NCBI RefSeq assembly: GCF_001509585.1
Contig: NZ_LNCI01000003.1
Location: forward strand, 372,001 to 436,000
Source: Tropicimonas marinistellae
GTDB lineage: Bacteria; Pseudomonadota; Alphaproteobacteria; Rhodobacterales; Rhodobacteraceae
Length of the DNA stretch: 64,000 nt
Direction of reading: 5' to 3'
Made by a program: the position numbers and the translations under genes. Below, piece after piece: positions 27,218 to 36,845 of the stretch (its first letter is position 1; every line of letters begins with the position of its first letter). The notes beneath the pieces are model-generated. The model did no database searches, was not told the DNA's origin, and saw only the letters and a list, made by a program, of their open reading frames with translations.

Positions 27218-28216
27218 GTGTCTAGTTCCGGCGGAATCGGAACCACATTCAATGGATTCCGGGTCATCGGTTTCAAGCACCCGATCGACACGATAGAAAC
27301 CTGCTACATTCCACCGGAAAAGCACCGCCTGGTTGATGAGATACACCGCGTTTTTCAGATCCTCGGTCAATCTGGCGACAAAACGTGCCTCATACTGAAC
27401 AGCGCCTCGGGGCGTTTGCAGCCCGATGTCCTGGCCGCGCTTTGCCTTCGCATTTGGCGGCGGCGACCTCACATCGTGCTTGCCGGCGATATGTGGGAGC
27501 CATCCGGAGGCCTCAGGGGGCATGTGGAGAGCCTGGTGGTTCGGATGGTCGACTCCGCTATCTCAGCCTACGTCGTGCACACGTCCGACGAGCTCCGGGC
27601 CTTCCCTGAAAAGTGGGGGATACGTTCCGAGAAAGTCCACTGGGCGCCCTATTACCATTATGTTACTTCGGACATCCTGGAGCAGGACGTCCAAGAGAAG
27701 GGCTTTGTCTTTTCTGGTGGCAATTCTAAGCGCGACTATCATCCTTTGATCGAGGCAGCTCGCATGTTGCCGGATATCGAGTTCGTCATCGCGACGAACC
27801 GGCTGGAAAAACGCACGGACATTCCGGCAAATGTCACTTTCGGACCAATGAGTCACGTAGATTACTATCTCTCAATGAAATCTGCCGCTGCCGTCGTTAC
27901 GCCGATCCGAACCAACCTGGTGCGCGCGGCGGGTCAACAAACATACCTGAACGCGATGCGGCTGGGGCGGCCGGTGATCGTGAACGACACCTATGGGGTG
28001 AGAGATCACATTCGCGATAACGTGGACGGTATCATCGTGGACGGATCGCCGCAGTCCTATCGCGATGCAATTTGCCATGTTCTCGACCCTGCCAACGAGA
28101 AGCACGTCCGATCGATGGTGGAATCGGCTTTGCAGCGCGTGGAGGCCGAGTTCACGCGGAGCCGCTATCTCGAACGATTGTACGACGTTGCTCGGACGGT
28201 TAGCTCCGGATCGTGA
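27218..28216 (+). CDS. GT4-like glycosyltransferase (divergent)
   Basis: A 332-residue protein from GTG 27218, preceded by GGAGAGATC. The N-terminal half is unlike the usual GT4 form but includes LVVRMVDSAISAYVVHT. The C-terminal half shows GFVFSGGNSKRDYHPLIEAA, a donor-domain start seen in divergent GT-B enzymes, FVIATNRLEK, and ALGQ-like segment AAGQQTYLNAMRLGRPVIV, then GVRDHIRDNVDGIIV. The missing classic E-x7-E motif makes the family call less certain. It follows the ArnA-like gene by about 100 bases, so it may transfer the sugar that enzyme makes. Confidence 0.7.
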   Translation: MSSSGGIGTTFNGFRVIGFKHPIDTIETCYIPPEKHRLVDEIHRVFQILGQSGDKTCLILNSASGRLQPDVLAALCLRIWRRRPHIVLAGDMWEPSGGLRGHVESLVVRMVDSAISAYVVHTSDELRAFPEKWGIRSEKVHWAPYYHYVTSDILEQDVQEKGFVFSGGNSKRDYHPLIEAARMLPDIEFVIATNRLEKRTDIPANVTFGPMSHVDYYLSMKSAAAVVTPIRTNLVRAAGQQTYLNAMRLGRPVIVNDTYGVRDHIRDNVDGIIVDGSPQSYRDAICHVLDPANEKHVRSMVESALQRVEAEFTRSRYLERLYDVARTVSSGS

Positions 28217-28417
28217 ACTGAAGGCCACCGCGCGGCTTGTCTTCTGTTGGGGCTGGCCAACCCGTCGTAAGAGTGACTCGGAGAGAGGTAAGATTAACCG
28301 TCGAGGCGAGAGACTTGATCGGCCGTAACGCACGCGCACGTCACAAAGTGAATATGCACTCTGAACAAATGTCGCCGAAGCGGTGACGGTAATCAGATCC
28401 GCGCAGCCAAACGCTAC

Positions 28418-29581
28418 CTAGCGAGAAACCTTCGCCCAGCGGACGTGATCGCGACCGACAATCACATCCCAGATCGCGAGTAGTGTGACCAAGCTCGACG
28501 ACATAACGTGGAAGAAAAGGTGTGGTATTCGCCAACGTTTCTGATGCCTTTCGGCGATGGCGCCGATGATTGCCAACGCGATTGCCGAAAGTTGAAGGGC
28601 AAGCAACCCGACCATGAGTCTGTCGGTTGGGTCGAGGATTACGGCGATCACATTGGCGGCGAGGCCTGCCACGAAGAGTAGAGGAACGAAAAGCCTCAGA
28701 ACTTTGTGCGCGATGAATGCCGCCAGTACGGCGGGACGATTGAGCGGCCATATTTCGCGCCGTGTGAGAAGCCGTAGCCGACCTGCGCTGATGCGACGTC
28801 GGCGCCCTCTTTCCTCTCTCACGCTTTGGGACGCGTCTTCCCATCCTATAGCATGCCGAGCGTAGCGAACATCCATGCCCCGCGTGAGAGTTGTCATGCC
28901 GATCCAGGCATCGTCATTCACGACCCCACTCGGGATGGGGTTCCACGCATCACGCCGGATCGCGAGCATCGATCCCACCGTAGCCACGGTCGCTCCCAGA
29001 TCACTTTCCGCTCTTCGGACAAGGTCCTCGTAGCGCCAGTACATCCCTTCCGACCCGCCCGCGAGTTCCTTCGCGACAGACCCCTCGACGAAGCTTTTCC
29101 TGTGCGAGCCGGAGACCACTGCAACCTTCGAATCCGCGAATGGCGTAGTCAGGTAGGCAATCGCGTCGGTTGCGTACATCTCGGACGCGTCCGAGAATAC
29201 CAGAATATCGCCGGAAGCTGCCTCCGCGCCGACGTTCATCGCGGCCGCCTTTCCCGCCCTTGGAGAGCGTTCAATCAGATACCAATTTGGTGTTTGCTCC
29301 ATGGCTGCGCGCACAAGAGTCCCAGTTCCGTCTTCCGAACCGTCGTCGACGACAATCACTTCGTTGGGCAAAGGATTGAGCTCGGCGCAGTTCGCAAGCT
29401 TCTCGCCAATGATCCCAGCTTCATTGTGGGCGCATATGATAAGCGAGATGCGTGCGTCCGGAGCCGCGAAGTCATTGCGGTTGGGTCGCAGTATGCGAGA
29501 AGCGATAATCACGATGCCCGGATAGATTACGTAGTGGAAAAGCTGCAGGCCGATGCAGGCTAGAACAAAAAGGGCAATCAT
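28418..29581 (-). CDS. GT2-family membrane glycosyltransferase
   Basis: A 387-residue processive-type GT-A enzyme. TM1 at residues 1-22, then the catalytic domain: SLIICAHNEAGIIGEKL, VIVVDDGSEDGTGTLV (UDP-binding DD), ERSPRAGKAAAMNVGAEAA, LVFSDASEMY (the D-x-D-like position), GVVNDDAWIGM (base) and SQSVREERGRRRRISAG, which resembles the Q/R-x-x-R-W region of this family. Three or four TM segments close the C-terminus. Enzymes with this layout add a sugar at the membrane and some extrude the product. It is the last gene before the right attachment repeat and is on the minus strand, convergent with the preceding block. Confidence 0.87.
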   Translation of the reverse strand: MIALFVLACIGLQLFHYVIYPGIVIIASRILRPNRNDFAAPDARISLIICAHNEAGIIGEKLANCAELNPLPNEVIVVDDGSEDGTGTLVRAAMEQTPNWYLIERSPRAGKAAAMNVGAEAASGDILVFSDASEMYATDAIAYLTTPFADSKVAVVSGSHRKSFVEGSVAKELAGGSEGMYWRYEDLVRRAESDLGATVATVGSMLAIRRDAWNPIPSGVVNDDAWIGMTTLTRGMDVRYARHAIGWEDASQSVREERGRRRRISAGRLRLLTRREIWPLNRPAVLAAFIAHKVLRLFVPLLFVAGLAANVIAVILDPTDRLMVGLLALQLSAIALAIIGAIAERHQKRWRIPHLFFHVMSSSLVTLLAIWDVIVGRDHVRWAKVSR

Positions 29582-30384
29582 AACGCCTCCAGTCGCGCAG
29601 AAGTCGGAGCTCCCATGAAGCGATCTTGCTCGAATGATCTGGCCCCGTCCAGTTTGCCCTGCGCGAGTGCACGTCCGCTACAAGGGTCATCTTGGGGTGG
29701 CAGAGAATTGGTTAAGCGGGGCAGGGCGGTCTTGTTGCGTCTCAGGATGAAGAAGGATGACGCGTTTAAGTGCTTCCGCACCAGCCGCGAGATCATCCGC
29801 CTGGCGGCAATGCTCTGCGTTCGCTTCCCTCTGTCGCTCCGGACCGGCGAAGACTTGCAGCATGAGCGCGACGTCGGCCTTTGGGACTTTCCCGGAAAGT
29901 TCTCGGTTTGTCGGTGCATGTTTTGAAACAGTTTCCCTTGGTCTCCTTGTGTTTCAGGCCGGATTGCAAATCGGTGTACACCGGTTCGCTTCCGGTACTC
30001 GGCTCCAGATTCCTCACCCGTCAATCGATCGGCAACAACCAACTTGCAGTCCCTTGGCGCGCGCGGGATCGAAATCGTTGTGTAGACGCGACTACCCTGC
30101 ACGCGTGATTCGCCACGTGCGCCTCTGAATGGGGTATTGAGTGTGCCTTCGCCTCTCAGCCGACTGAGCCTGATAGCGCGCGCTGAAAAGGGCATGACTC
30201 AAAGGCGATACTTTTTTTACCGGCTGGAGAAATCGAAGCCGTATCAGGTGCGGTGACCGGTTTACACGGAGCCAATAGTTGACCTTGTCTCTTCTCCCGA
30301 CAGAGGTGCGACAGGCGCGAAGAGCCGGCAATAACGCTGGGTGCTCGCCGCTTCTCGCGGCCGGATGAGAGCAGGAGGACCCCA
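29582..30384. other. Right island boundary region, no gene
   Basis: About 800 bases with no supported CDS. It contains the right attachment repeat (29961-30007). To its right, up to the xylitol dehydrogenase start, a promoter for the pentitol operon should lie; a T-run TACTTTTTTTACC is seen at about 30209-30221, but no promoter elements can be fixed. GGAGGACCCC directly precedes the next gene. Confidence 0.45.
29961..30007 (+). repeat. Right attachment-site repeat (degenerate tRNA-Cys 3' fragment)
   Basis: A direct copy of the last 47 bases of tRNA-Cys, with three substitutions: C to G in the 3' strand of the anticodon stem, A to C in the T-loop, and C to G in the acceptor stem. No 5' half of a tRNA precedes it, so it is not a gene. 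The two substitutions in stems break base pairs, which fits drift of a copy that is under no selection. Interpreted as attR of the element whose attL lies in the intact tRNA. Confidence 0.88.
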
Positions 30385-31428
30385 ATGGCAAAGGCACTCG
30401 TACTTGAAGAAAAGGGTAAACTGTCGCTGAGGGAGTTTGCCTTGACCGACGAAGTTGGGCCCGAGGACGTGAAGGTCGCGATACGTACTGTGGGTGTCTG
30501 CGGATCGGACGTTCACTACTACACGCACGGCAAGATCGGGCATTTCGTTGTTGAGGAGCCGATGGTGCTCGGACACGAGGCGGCCGGCGTCGTGGTAGCA
30601 GCGGGGCCGGAGGTCAGGCATCTCAAGCCGGGGGATCGCGTTTGTATGGAGCCGGGTATCCCGAACCCGACGTCGCGCGCCTCGAAGCTCGGGATCTACA
30701 ATGTCGATCCGTCGGTGCGCTTCTGGGCGACGCCGCCGATCCACGGTTGCCTGACGCCGGAGGTCGTTCATCCGGCCGCCTTCACCTACAAGATCCCTTC
30801 GACGGTCTCCTTTGCTGAAGGCGCGATGGTGGAACCCTTCGCCATCGGCATGCAGAGTGCCCTGCGCGCAAAAATCCAGCCTGGGGATATCGGCGTTGTC
30901 ACGGGTGCTGGGCCGATCGGCATGATGGTGGCACTTGCCGCGCTGGCGGGCGGCTGCGCCAAGGTCTTCATTGCCGATCTTGCCCAGCCGAAGCTCGACA
31001 TCATCGGAAAGTACGAGGGTATCGAGACGATCAACATAACCCACCAGCCGGTATCGCAGGCGATTGCCGAGGCGACGGATGGCTGGGGCGCCGATGTTGT
31101 CTTTGAATGCTCAGGTGCCGCGCCCGCCGTGCTGGACCTGCCTGCGCTGGCCCGCCCTGGTGGCGCCATCGTGCTCGTGGGGATGCCGGTGGACCCTGTT
31201 CCGATGGATATCGTCGGGTTGCAGGCCAAGGAGCTGCGGCTGGAGACGGTGTTCCGCTACGCCAATATCTATGACCGGGCGATTGCACTGATCGGTGCCG
31301 GAAAGGTCGACCTCAAGCCGCTGATTTCCGCGACGCTGCCGTTCGAGAAGAGCATCGAGGCTTTCGACCGCGCGGTTGAGGCGCGCGACAGCGACGTGAA
31401 AATCCAGATCGAAATGCCGGTCGCCTGA
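30385..31428 (+). CDS. xdh: Xylitol dehydrogenase, zinc-type MDR family
   Basis: A 347-residue medium-chain dehydrogenase that should oxidise xylitol to D-xylulose with NAD. Catalytic zinc ligands are visible: Cys39 ([10 protein letters not shown]), His64-Glu65 (LGHEAAG) and a Glu in AMVEPFAIG. The Rossmann motif is [10 protein letters not shown]. The loop that in sorbitol dehydrogenases carries four structural-zinc cysteines reads [16 protein letters not shown], with none of them, as in a subgroup of alphaproteobacterial xylitol dehydrogenases. The xylulokinase gene follows after 19 bases, supporting xylitol as substrate; sorbitol or another polyol remains possible. GGAGG lies upstream of the ATG. 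Confidence 0.87.
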   Translation: MAKALVLEEKGKLSLREFALTDEVGPEDVKVAIRTVGVCGSDVHYYTHGKIGHFVVEEPMVLGHEAAGVVVAAGPEVRHLKPGDRVCMEPGIPNPTSRASKLGIYNVDPSVRFWATPPIHGCLTPEVVHPAAFTYKIPSTVSFAEGAMVEPFAIGMQSALRAKIQPGDIGVVTGAGPIGMMVALAALAGGCAKVFIADLAQPKLDIIGKYEGIETINITHQPVSQAIAEATDGWGADVVFECSGAAPAVLDLPALARPGGAIVLVGMPVDPVPMDIVGLQAKELRLETVFRYANIYDRAIALIGAGKVDLKPLISATLPFEKSIEAFDRAVEARDSDVKIQIEMPVA

Positions 31429-31447
31429 AGCCCTTGGGAGGCGAATT

Positions 31448-32896
31448 ATGTACCTTGGACTCGATATCGGGACATCCGGCGTCAAGGCGATGCTGGTGGA
31501 CGAGAGCTTCGCCAGTGTTGCTGTCGCCCAGGCCCCACTCACTGTTTCACGGCCGCATCCAGGATGGTCGGAGCAGGACCCCCTCGATTGGATCACGGCT
31601 TGCGAGACGGCCATTGCGGAACTTGCAAAGGGGCAGGGCGCTGCATTGGCCCGGCTGAAGGCCATTGGGCTTTCGGGCCACATGCACGGCGCGACGTTGC
31701 TCGACAGCGCCGACAAACCGCTGCGTCCCTGCATTATGTGGAACGACGGCCGCTCCGGGAAGCAGTGTCGGACCCTGGAAGCGCGGGCCGATTTTCGCGG
31801 GATTGGCGGGAATATCGTCATGGCCGGGTTCACGGCACCCAAACTGCTCTGGGTCGCTGAGAATGAGCCGGACGTCTTCGAGAAAACAGCGAAAGTACTG
31901 TTGCCGAAGGATTTCGTCCGGCTGTGGCTGACTGGCGAGCATGTTGCCGAGATGTCCGATGCCGCGGGAACGCTCTGGCTCGATGTCGCGCGGCGACAAT
32001 GGTCAGAGTCCCTGCTTGAGGCGACAGGCCTGACGATCGCGCAGATGCCGTCGCTCGTCGAAGGGTCTGACGTCTCCGGCATGTTGCGCCCGGAGCTGGC
32101 CGAAAAGTGGGGCGTGCCCCAGGTGCCGGTTGCGGGTGGCGGTGGTGACAATGCAGCCACGGCTTGCGGCATGGGCGTCATCTCACCGGGAACTGGGTTC
32201 CTGTCGCTTGGCACGTCCGGCGTGCTCTTTGCCGTCACGGACCGATATGCACCGAATACTGACGAGGCCGTGCATGCCTTTTGCCATGCCGTCCCGGAGA
32301 CCTGGCACCAGATGGGGGTGATCCTCTCGGCCACGGACAGTCTCACCTGGTTGTCGGAAATAACCGGAAGGTCGCCCGCGGATCTGGCGGCGCTGCTGCC
32401 GGAGAGGATCACGGAGCCATCCGGCATCGGGTTCCTGCCGTACCTGTCCGGCGAGCGGACGCCGCATAACGACCCCGACGCGACCGGCGCTCTGTTTGGT
32501 TTGCAACGGGTGTCGCAACTCCCCGATCTCGTTCAGGCGACGATGGAGGGCGTGGCCATGGCATTCGGCGATTGCGTGCGGGCGCTGCGCCTTGCGGGCA
32601 CGGAGATTGAGGCGGCTTACGCAGTTGGCGGCGGCGCGCGCTCAACACAGTGGCTGCAAATCATGGCGGCGGTTACTGGGCTGACGCTTCTGCAACCGGA
32701 GGACGGAGATTTCGGCGCGGCGTTTGGCGCCGCCAAGCTCGCGGCTTCCTGTGCAACCGGGGATGTCTCCTCCGAGGTATTTGCGCCCCCGAAAGTTGCG
32801 GGCAGGATCGAGCCCGATGCGGATCTCGCGGAAAAGTATCTGCCGCACTACAGCAAATATCGGGAAAGCTATCGCGCCCTTTGCCCGTTGAGCTGA
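31448..32896 (+). CDS. xylB: Xylulokinase
   Basis: A 482-residue FGGY-family kinase that phosphorylates D-xylulose to D-xylulose-5-phosphate. N-terminal MYLGLDIGTSGVKAMLVD binds ATP; GLSGHMHGATLLD and MWNDGRSGKQC hold substrate contacts typical of XylB; the catalytic base region is GGGDNAATACGMG, and GGGARSTQWLQIMA is the C-terminal FGGY signature. Length fits the family. It is coupled with the xylitol dehydrogenase upstream and followed by a strong terminator, so the two form a unit separate from the transporter genes. Confidence 0.95.
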   Translation: MYLGLDIGTSGVKAMLVDESFASVAVAQAPLTVSRPHPGWSEQDPLDWITACETAIAELAKGQGAALARLKAIGLSGHMHGATLLDSADKPLRPCIMWNDGRSGKQCRTLEARADFRGIGGNIVMAGFTAPKLLWVAENEPDVFEKTAKVLLPKDFVRLWLTGEHVAEMSDAAGTLWLDVARRQWSESLLEATGLTIAQMPSLVEGSDVSGMLRPELAEKWGVPQVPVAGGGGDNAATACGMGVISPGTGFLSLGTSGVLFAVTDRYAPNTDEAVHAFCHAVPETWHQMGVILSATDSLTWLSEITGRSPADLAALLPERITEPSGIGFLPYLSGERTPHNDPDATGALFGLQRVSQLPDLVQATMEGVAMAFGDCVRALRLAGTEIEAAYAVGGGARSTQWLQIMAAVTGLTLLQPEDGDFGAAFGAAKLAASCATGDVSSEVFAPPKVAGRIEPDADLAEKYLPHYSKYRESYRALCPLS

Positions 32897-32966
32897 GGCT
32901 CGCCATCAGGCAGATACCGCGCCTCAAGCCTCTTGGGTTTGCTTGTGCGCTCTTGAACCACGTGAA

Positions 32967-33005
32967 AGCAGGAAGGGCAGTGCCCATCCTGCTTTTTTAC
33001 TTTTT
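32967..33005 (+). terminator. Rho-independent terminator after xylB
   Basis: An inverted repeat (32967-32978 with 32982-32993, one A-A mismatch, three-base loop) is followed by a T-rich run interrupted by AC. Position 70 bases after the xylB stop supports it as the end of the xdh-xylB transcript. Confidence 0.85.
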
Positions 33006-33373
33006 TTCATACCGTTACGGGCTGGTTTGCCGAGTTGCTTCTCGTGTGCGGCGTTCCTCCGGCTCGCCACATGCGTGTGAGCCAAGCAGGTCAACTCGCC
33101 TATGGCATGCGGTGGGGATTCGACGCGCGTAATGTGCACGACGCGTGAACTCGGGCGATTCTGGTGGAATCGGCGGTGACGATGCGTAGCGCATCCCCGC
33201 CCAAAAGTTCTGCGATGTGCGTTTTTTTCCCTGTTTCGGGCAAAAAACTATCAGCGAAAGCTCTGTCGTAGCGTGGAAGCGGCTATTCCAACTTTGCTAG
33301 GAATACAGGCACCGCTCGGGGGCATATCCGTTGGAGGAGGGTCGGCCCGGAGCGAAACAAGGGAGAGAGAACC
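33006..33373. other. Intergenic region before the AraC-type gene
   Basis: About 370 bases without a gene. It should hold the promoter of the regulator and maybe operator sites for it, but no convincing repeat is seen by eye. A purine-rich GGGAGAGAGAA precedes the GTG start of the regulator. Confidence 0.35.
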
Positions 33374-34258
33374 GTGCAACCAGATCTGGAACTCGTGCAT
33401 ATCAGGAAAGGCGAGTCCTTCGCCGCCTGGCAGCATGGTTACCCGTTCCGGACGGTGCGCTGGCACTATCACCCCGAATACGAGATCCATCTTGTCGTCG
33501 CCACGACCGGCAAGTTCTACATCGGCGATCACGTCGGGCATTTTGAACCCGGCCAGCTCGTCATGACGGGGCCGAATCTGCCACAGAACTGGATCAGCAA
33601 TGTTCCGGAGGGCAGGGTAGAACCGCGCCGTAGCCGGGTCATTCAGTTCCCCGAGTCGTTTATCGAGGAGACAATGGCGGCAGTCCCGGAAATGGCCGCA
33701 CTGCGCCCAATATTGGAGCGCAGTCGGCGGGGCCTGCTTTTTGCCCCTGAAACCGGGCGCGCAATCGAACCATTGATGGGCCGGCTCGTGGAGACCCGCG
33801 GCATTCAACGCATCGCACTCTTCTGCGAGATCGTCGACATGCTGATCCATGCTCCCGAGCCTCAAATCCTGGCGAGCCTGAACTTCCAGCTCAACATGGG
33901 CAAAGCCGACGACACGACGATGAACCGTGCGATCGCCTACTTGCGGGAAAACCTGACCGATCAGGTGAGCGAGGCCGATCTTGCCGACCTGACCGATATG
34001 AGCCTGAGCAGTTTCTCGCGTGCCTTCAAGCGGCACACGGGCATGACGCTCGTGCGTTACAAGAACCAGCTTCGCATCGATCTGGCTTGCCAGATGCTAC
34101 TGACCGACCCCGAAACGCGGGTGGCGGACATCTGCTTCGACGTCGGCTTTGCAAACCTGTCGAACTTCAACCGTCACTTTCTGAAACTGAAAGGAATGTC
34201 TCCGTCATCATTCCGAGCGACGTTCGCCGCCAACGATGCCGTTCGAATGACCGGATAG
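33374..34258 (+). CDS. AraC-family transcriptional regulator
   Basis: A 294-residue regulator starting at GTG. The N-terminal part is a cupin sensor: HGYPFRTVRWHYHPEYEIHL (His-x-His metal or sugar-binding strand) and GHFEPGQLVMTGPNLPQNW. The C-terminal 100 residues form two helix-turn-helix units: VSEADLADLTDMSLSSFSRA and RVADICFDVGFANLSNFNRH. Regulators of this build commonly activate polyol or sugar operons; its place between xdh-xylB and the ABC transporter makes the pentitol genes on both sides the natural target, with a pentitol as effector. Confidence 0.9.
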   Translation: MQPDLELVHIRKGESFAAWQHGYPFRTVRWHYHPEYEIHLVVATTGKFYIGDHVGHFEPGQLVMTGPNLPQNWISNVPEGRVEPRRSRVIQFPESFIEETMAAVPEMAALRPILERSRRGLLFAPETGRAIEPLMGRLVETRGIQRIALFCEIVDMLIHAPEPQILASLNFQLNMGKADDTTMNRAIAYLRENLTDQVSEADLADLTDMSLSSFSRAFKRHTGMTLVRYKNQLRIDLACQMLLTDPETRVADICFDVGFANLSNFNRHFLKLKGMSPSSFRATFAANDAVRMTG

Positions 34259-34352
34259 CTCCGACACACATGAAACCGATTTCCACGCGACGGGCATGGG
34301 GCCCGCCGCGAACGGGTGAGACTTGTCAATCTTCAGCAAAGGGAGGAACCCA

Positions 34353-35270
34353 ATGAAGACCCTCATGAAAACCGTATCCGCCGCAGCGCTCGGCATCATC
34401 GCATCTGCGGCGGTCGCAACCGCAGACGACGGGAAACTCAAAATCGGCATGACGTTCCAGGAGATGAACAACCCCTACTTCGTCTCCATGCTCGAGGCGC
34501 TCAAGGAAGCCTCGGCGGTGCTGGGTGCCGACCTCGTCGTCACCGATGCGGCGCACGACGTTGCCAAGCAGATCTCGGATGTCGAAGACATGCTCCAGCA
34601 GGACATCGACATCCTGTTGCTGAACCCGACCGACAGCGCCGGGATCGAGTCGGCGGTCAAGATGGCCAAGGACGCCGGCGCTATCGTGGTTGCCGTCGAC
34701 GCCAACGCCAATGGTCCGGTCGATACCTTCGTCGGCTCCAAGAACCGCGACGCCGGGTACATGTCCTGCAAGTACATGGCCGAGGCCCTTGGCGGCGACG
34801 GTGAAGTGGCCATTCTCGACGGTATTCCGGTTATCCCGATCCTGCAGCGTGTCGAAGGTTGCAAGGCCGCGCTGGAAGAATTCCCCGGCATCGCATTGGT
34901 CGACACCCAGAACGGCCGCCAGGACCGTTCGGTGGCGCTCGGCGTCGTCGAGAACATGATCCAGGCCCACCCGAACCTCGAAGGCATCTTCTCGGTCAAT
35001 GATGGTGGCGCCATGGGCGCTTTGGCTGCCATCCAGGGCTCTGGCCGCGACATCAAGCTGACGTCGGTCGACGGCGCGCCGGAAGCGGTCGATGCGATTG
35101 CCAAGGGCACGCCCTTCATTGAAACCACTGCGCAATTCCCGCGCGATCAGGTCCGCGTCGGCCTCGGTATGGCGCTGGCGCAACTCTGGGGTGCCCGTGT
35201 GGTGCCTTCCGAAGTGCCGATCGACGTGATGGTGGTGGACGCCAAGAACGCCGAGGGCTTTGGCTGGTAA
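34353..35270 (+). CDS. Sugar/polyol ABC transporter periplasmic binding protein
   Basis: A 305-residue type I periplasmic binding protein (ribose/galactose family). ATG 34353, behind AAAGGGAGG, gives an Ala-rich signal peptide cleaved near TADDG. The mature protein starts GKLKIGMTFQEMNNPYFVSM, the usual ribose-binding opening, with DAAHDVAKQISDVEDMLQQD and FSVNDGGAMGALAAIQGSG. It delivers a pentose or pentitol to the membrane permease. Xylitol or ribitol is the likely ligand given the catabolic genes; ribose or xylose cannot be excluded. It is the first gene of an operon with the ATPase and permease. Confidence 0.92.
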   Translation: MKTLMKTVSAAALGIIASAAVATADDGKLKIGMTFQEMNNPYFVSMLEALKEASAVLGADLVVTDAAHDVAKQISDVEDMLQQDIDILLLNPTDSAGIESAVKMAKDAGAIVVAVDANANGPVDTFVGSKNRDAGYMSCKYMAEALGGDGEVAILDGIPVIPILQRVEGCKAALEEFPGIALVDTQNGRQDRSVALGVVENMIQAHPNLEGIFSVNDGGAMGALAAIQGSGRDIKLTSVDGAPEAVDAIAKGTPFIETTAQFPRDQVRVGLGMALAQLWGARVVPSEVPIDVMVVDAKNAEGFGW

Positions 35271-35342
35271 CGAGTTCCCTCCCCAGGTCACTCCCGCGTC
35301 AACGGCGGGGGTGGCCTCCCTGACAACGATGCGGAGCGTCCC

Positions 35343-36845
35343 ATGCTGGAAATGAAGAACATCAAGAAAAGTTTCGGCAAGGTCGAGGTCCTGCGCGGCG
35401 TGGATCTCGAAGTGCGTGCGGGCGAAGTACATGCGCTGCTTGGCGAAAACGGTGCCGGAAAGTCGACACTGATGAAGGTGCTCTGCGGCATAATCTCGGC
35501 CAGCGCTGGTACGATCAGGATCGACGGCGAGGAATGTGCGTTTGCCAATTACGACGCGGCCATCGCCGCCGGCGTCGGGATCGTTTTCCAGGAATTCAGC
35601 CTCATCCCCTATCTTTCCGCGGTTGAGAACATGTTCCTCGCACGGGAATTGCGCAATCGCTTCGGTCTGCTGGATCGGCGTGCAATGCGGAAGAGGGCGC
35701 AGGAGATCCTGCAGCAACTCGATGTGGATGTCCCGCTCAACGCGCCTGTTTCGCGTCTGTCCGTTGCCGAACAGCAATTCGTCGAGATTGCGAAAGCGCT
35801 CTCGCTGGATGCGCGGATACTGGTGCTGGACGAGCCCACCGCAACCCTGACGCCTACCGAGGTGGAGCGCCTGTTCAAGGTTATCCGGGAGCTTCGGCGC
35901 AAGGGTGTGGCCATCGTCTTCATTTCGCACCATCTGGAAGAGATTTTCCAGATCTGCGACCGGATCACGGTGCTGCGCGACGGCGACTACATCGGTACAT
36001 GCGACGTGGCCGATGTGAACAATGATACGCTGGTCGAAATGATGGTCGGCCGCAGGATCGAACAGAGCTTCCCGCCGAAGCTGGAGATCCTGGCCGAGAC
36101 AGACATCGTGCTGGATGTGGAGGCCGTGCAGCTCAAGCGCGGCGGGCCGGTTTCCTCCTTCGCGCTCCGGCGCGGCGAAATCATCGGTTTTGCGGGCCTC
36201 GTGGGATCGGGGCGCAGCGAGACGGCCATGGCGCTGCTCGGGGCCTTTCCCGGCGCGACGTGCCGGATGAAACTCGAAGGCAAGGATGTGAAATTCACCG
36301 AACCGGCCGACGCGTTGGCCGCCGGTATCGGGTTGCTGCCCGAGAGCCGCAAGGAGCAGGGGCTGATCACCAGCTTCTCGATCCTGCGAAATATCTCGAT
36401 CAACAACTACGGGAAGTACCGTAAGAACCACTGGTTCATCGATCTCAAGAAAGAGCTCGCCTGCACGCAGAAAGCGATGCGCCAGGTCAGTGTGAAGGCG
36501 ACCGGCCCGAACGACCGGTTGGATACGCTCTCGGGCGGCAACCAGCAAAAGGTCGTGGTGGCGCGTTGGATCAACCACGACATGAAGATCCTGATCTTCG
36601 ACGAACCCACGCGGGGCATCGACGTCGGGGCGAAAGCAGAAATCTATCAACTCATGCGCGAGCTGACCAAACAGGGCTGCTCGATCATCATGATCTCCTC
36701 GGAGCTTCCGGAAGTTCTTGGGATGTCCGACCGGGTCTGCGTTTTCCGCGGCGGCGGTATTGTGGCGACCGTAGAGGGCGAGGACATCACCTCCGAAAAG
36801 ATCATGACGCATGCAACGACCGGGAGGCAGGACCATGCCGCATGA
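35343..36845 (+). CDS. Sugar ABC transporter ATP-binding protein, two-domain
   Basis: A 500-residue double ATPase of the RbsA/XylG type. Domain 1: Walker [16 protein letters not shown], signature [15 protein letters not shown], Walker [14 protein letters not shown]. Domain 2: a degenerate Walker A ([12 protein letters not shown]), signature [15 protein letters not shown], Walker [13 protein letters not shown], as is normal for this subfamily. It powers import by the neighbouring permease. Its stop lies inside the permease start region (11-base overlap), showing tight coupling. Confidence 0.95.
   Translation: MLEMKNIKKSFGKVEVLRGVDLEVRAGEVHALLGENGAGKSTLMKVLCGIISASAGTIRIDGEECAFANYDAAIAAGVGIVFQEFSLIPYLSAVENMFLARELRNRFGLLDRRAMRKRAQEILQQLDVDVPLNAPVSRLSVAEQQFVEIAKALSLDARILVLDEPTATLTPTEVERLFKVIRELRRKGVAIVFISHHLEEIFQICDRITVLRDGDYIGTCDVADVNNDTLVEMMVGRRIEQSFPPKLEILAETDIVLDVEAVQLKRGGPVSSFALRRGEIIGFAGLVGSGRSETAMALLGAFPGATCRMKLEGKDVKFTEPADALAAGIGLLPESRKEQGLITSFSILRNISINNYGKYRKNHWFIDLKKELACTQKAMRQVSVKATGPNDRLDTLSGGNQQKVVVARWINHDMKILIFDEPTRGIDVGAKAEIYQLMRELTKQGCSIIMISSELPEVLGMSDRVCVFRGGGIVATVEGEDITSEKIMTHATTGRQDHAA

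Larger units (their letters stand above)
3504..30007. mobile_element. Probable tRNA-Cys genomic island (prophage remnant plus exopolysaccharide locus)
   Basis: The boundaries are the two direct repeats of the tRNA-Cys 3' end, about 26.5 kb apart. Inside the left end, in order, are pseudogenes of a phage-type integrase, a ParB-like protein and a large terminase subunit; the rest is a mosaic exopolysaccharide locus with genes in four blocks of alternating strand and several eroded stretches. To the right of the second repeat an ordered metabolic locus begins. The repeats and the pseudogenes are visible directly; that the whole EPS locus entered as one unit is inference. It may have been added in steps to an old prophage site. 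The decayed integrase and mutated second repeat suggest the element can no longer excise by itself. Confidence 0.7.

Noticed and set aside
29961-30007. A second tRNA-Cys gene
   Set aside because: Only the 3' half is present, with broken stems; no 5' half precedes it.
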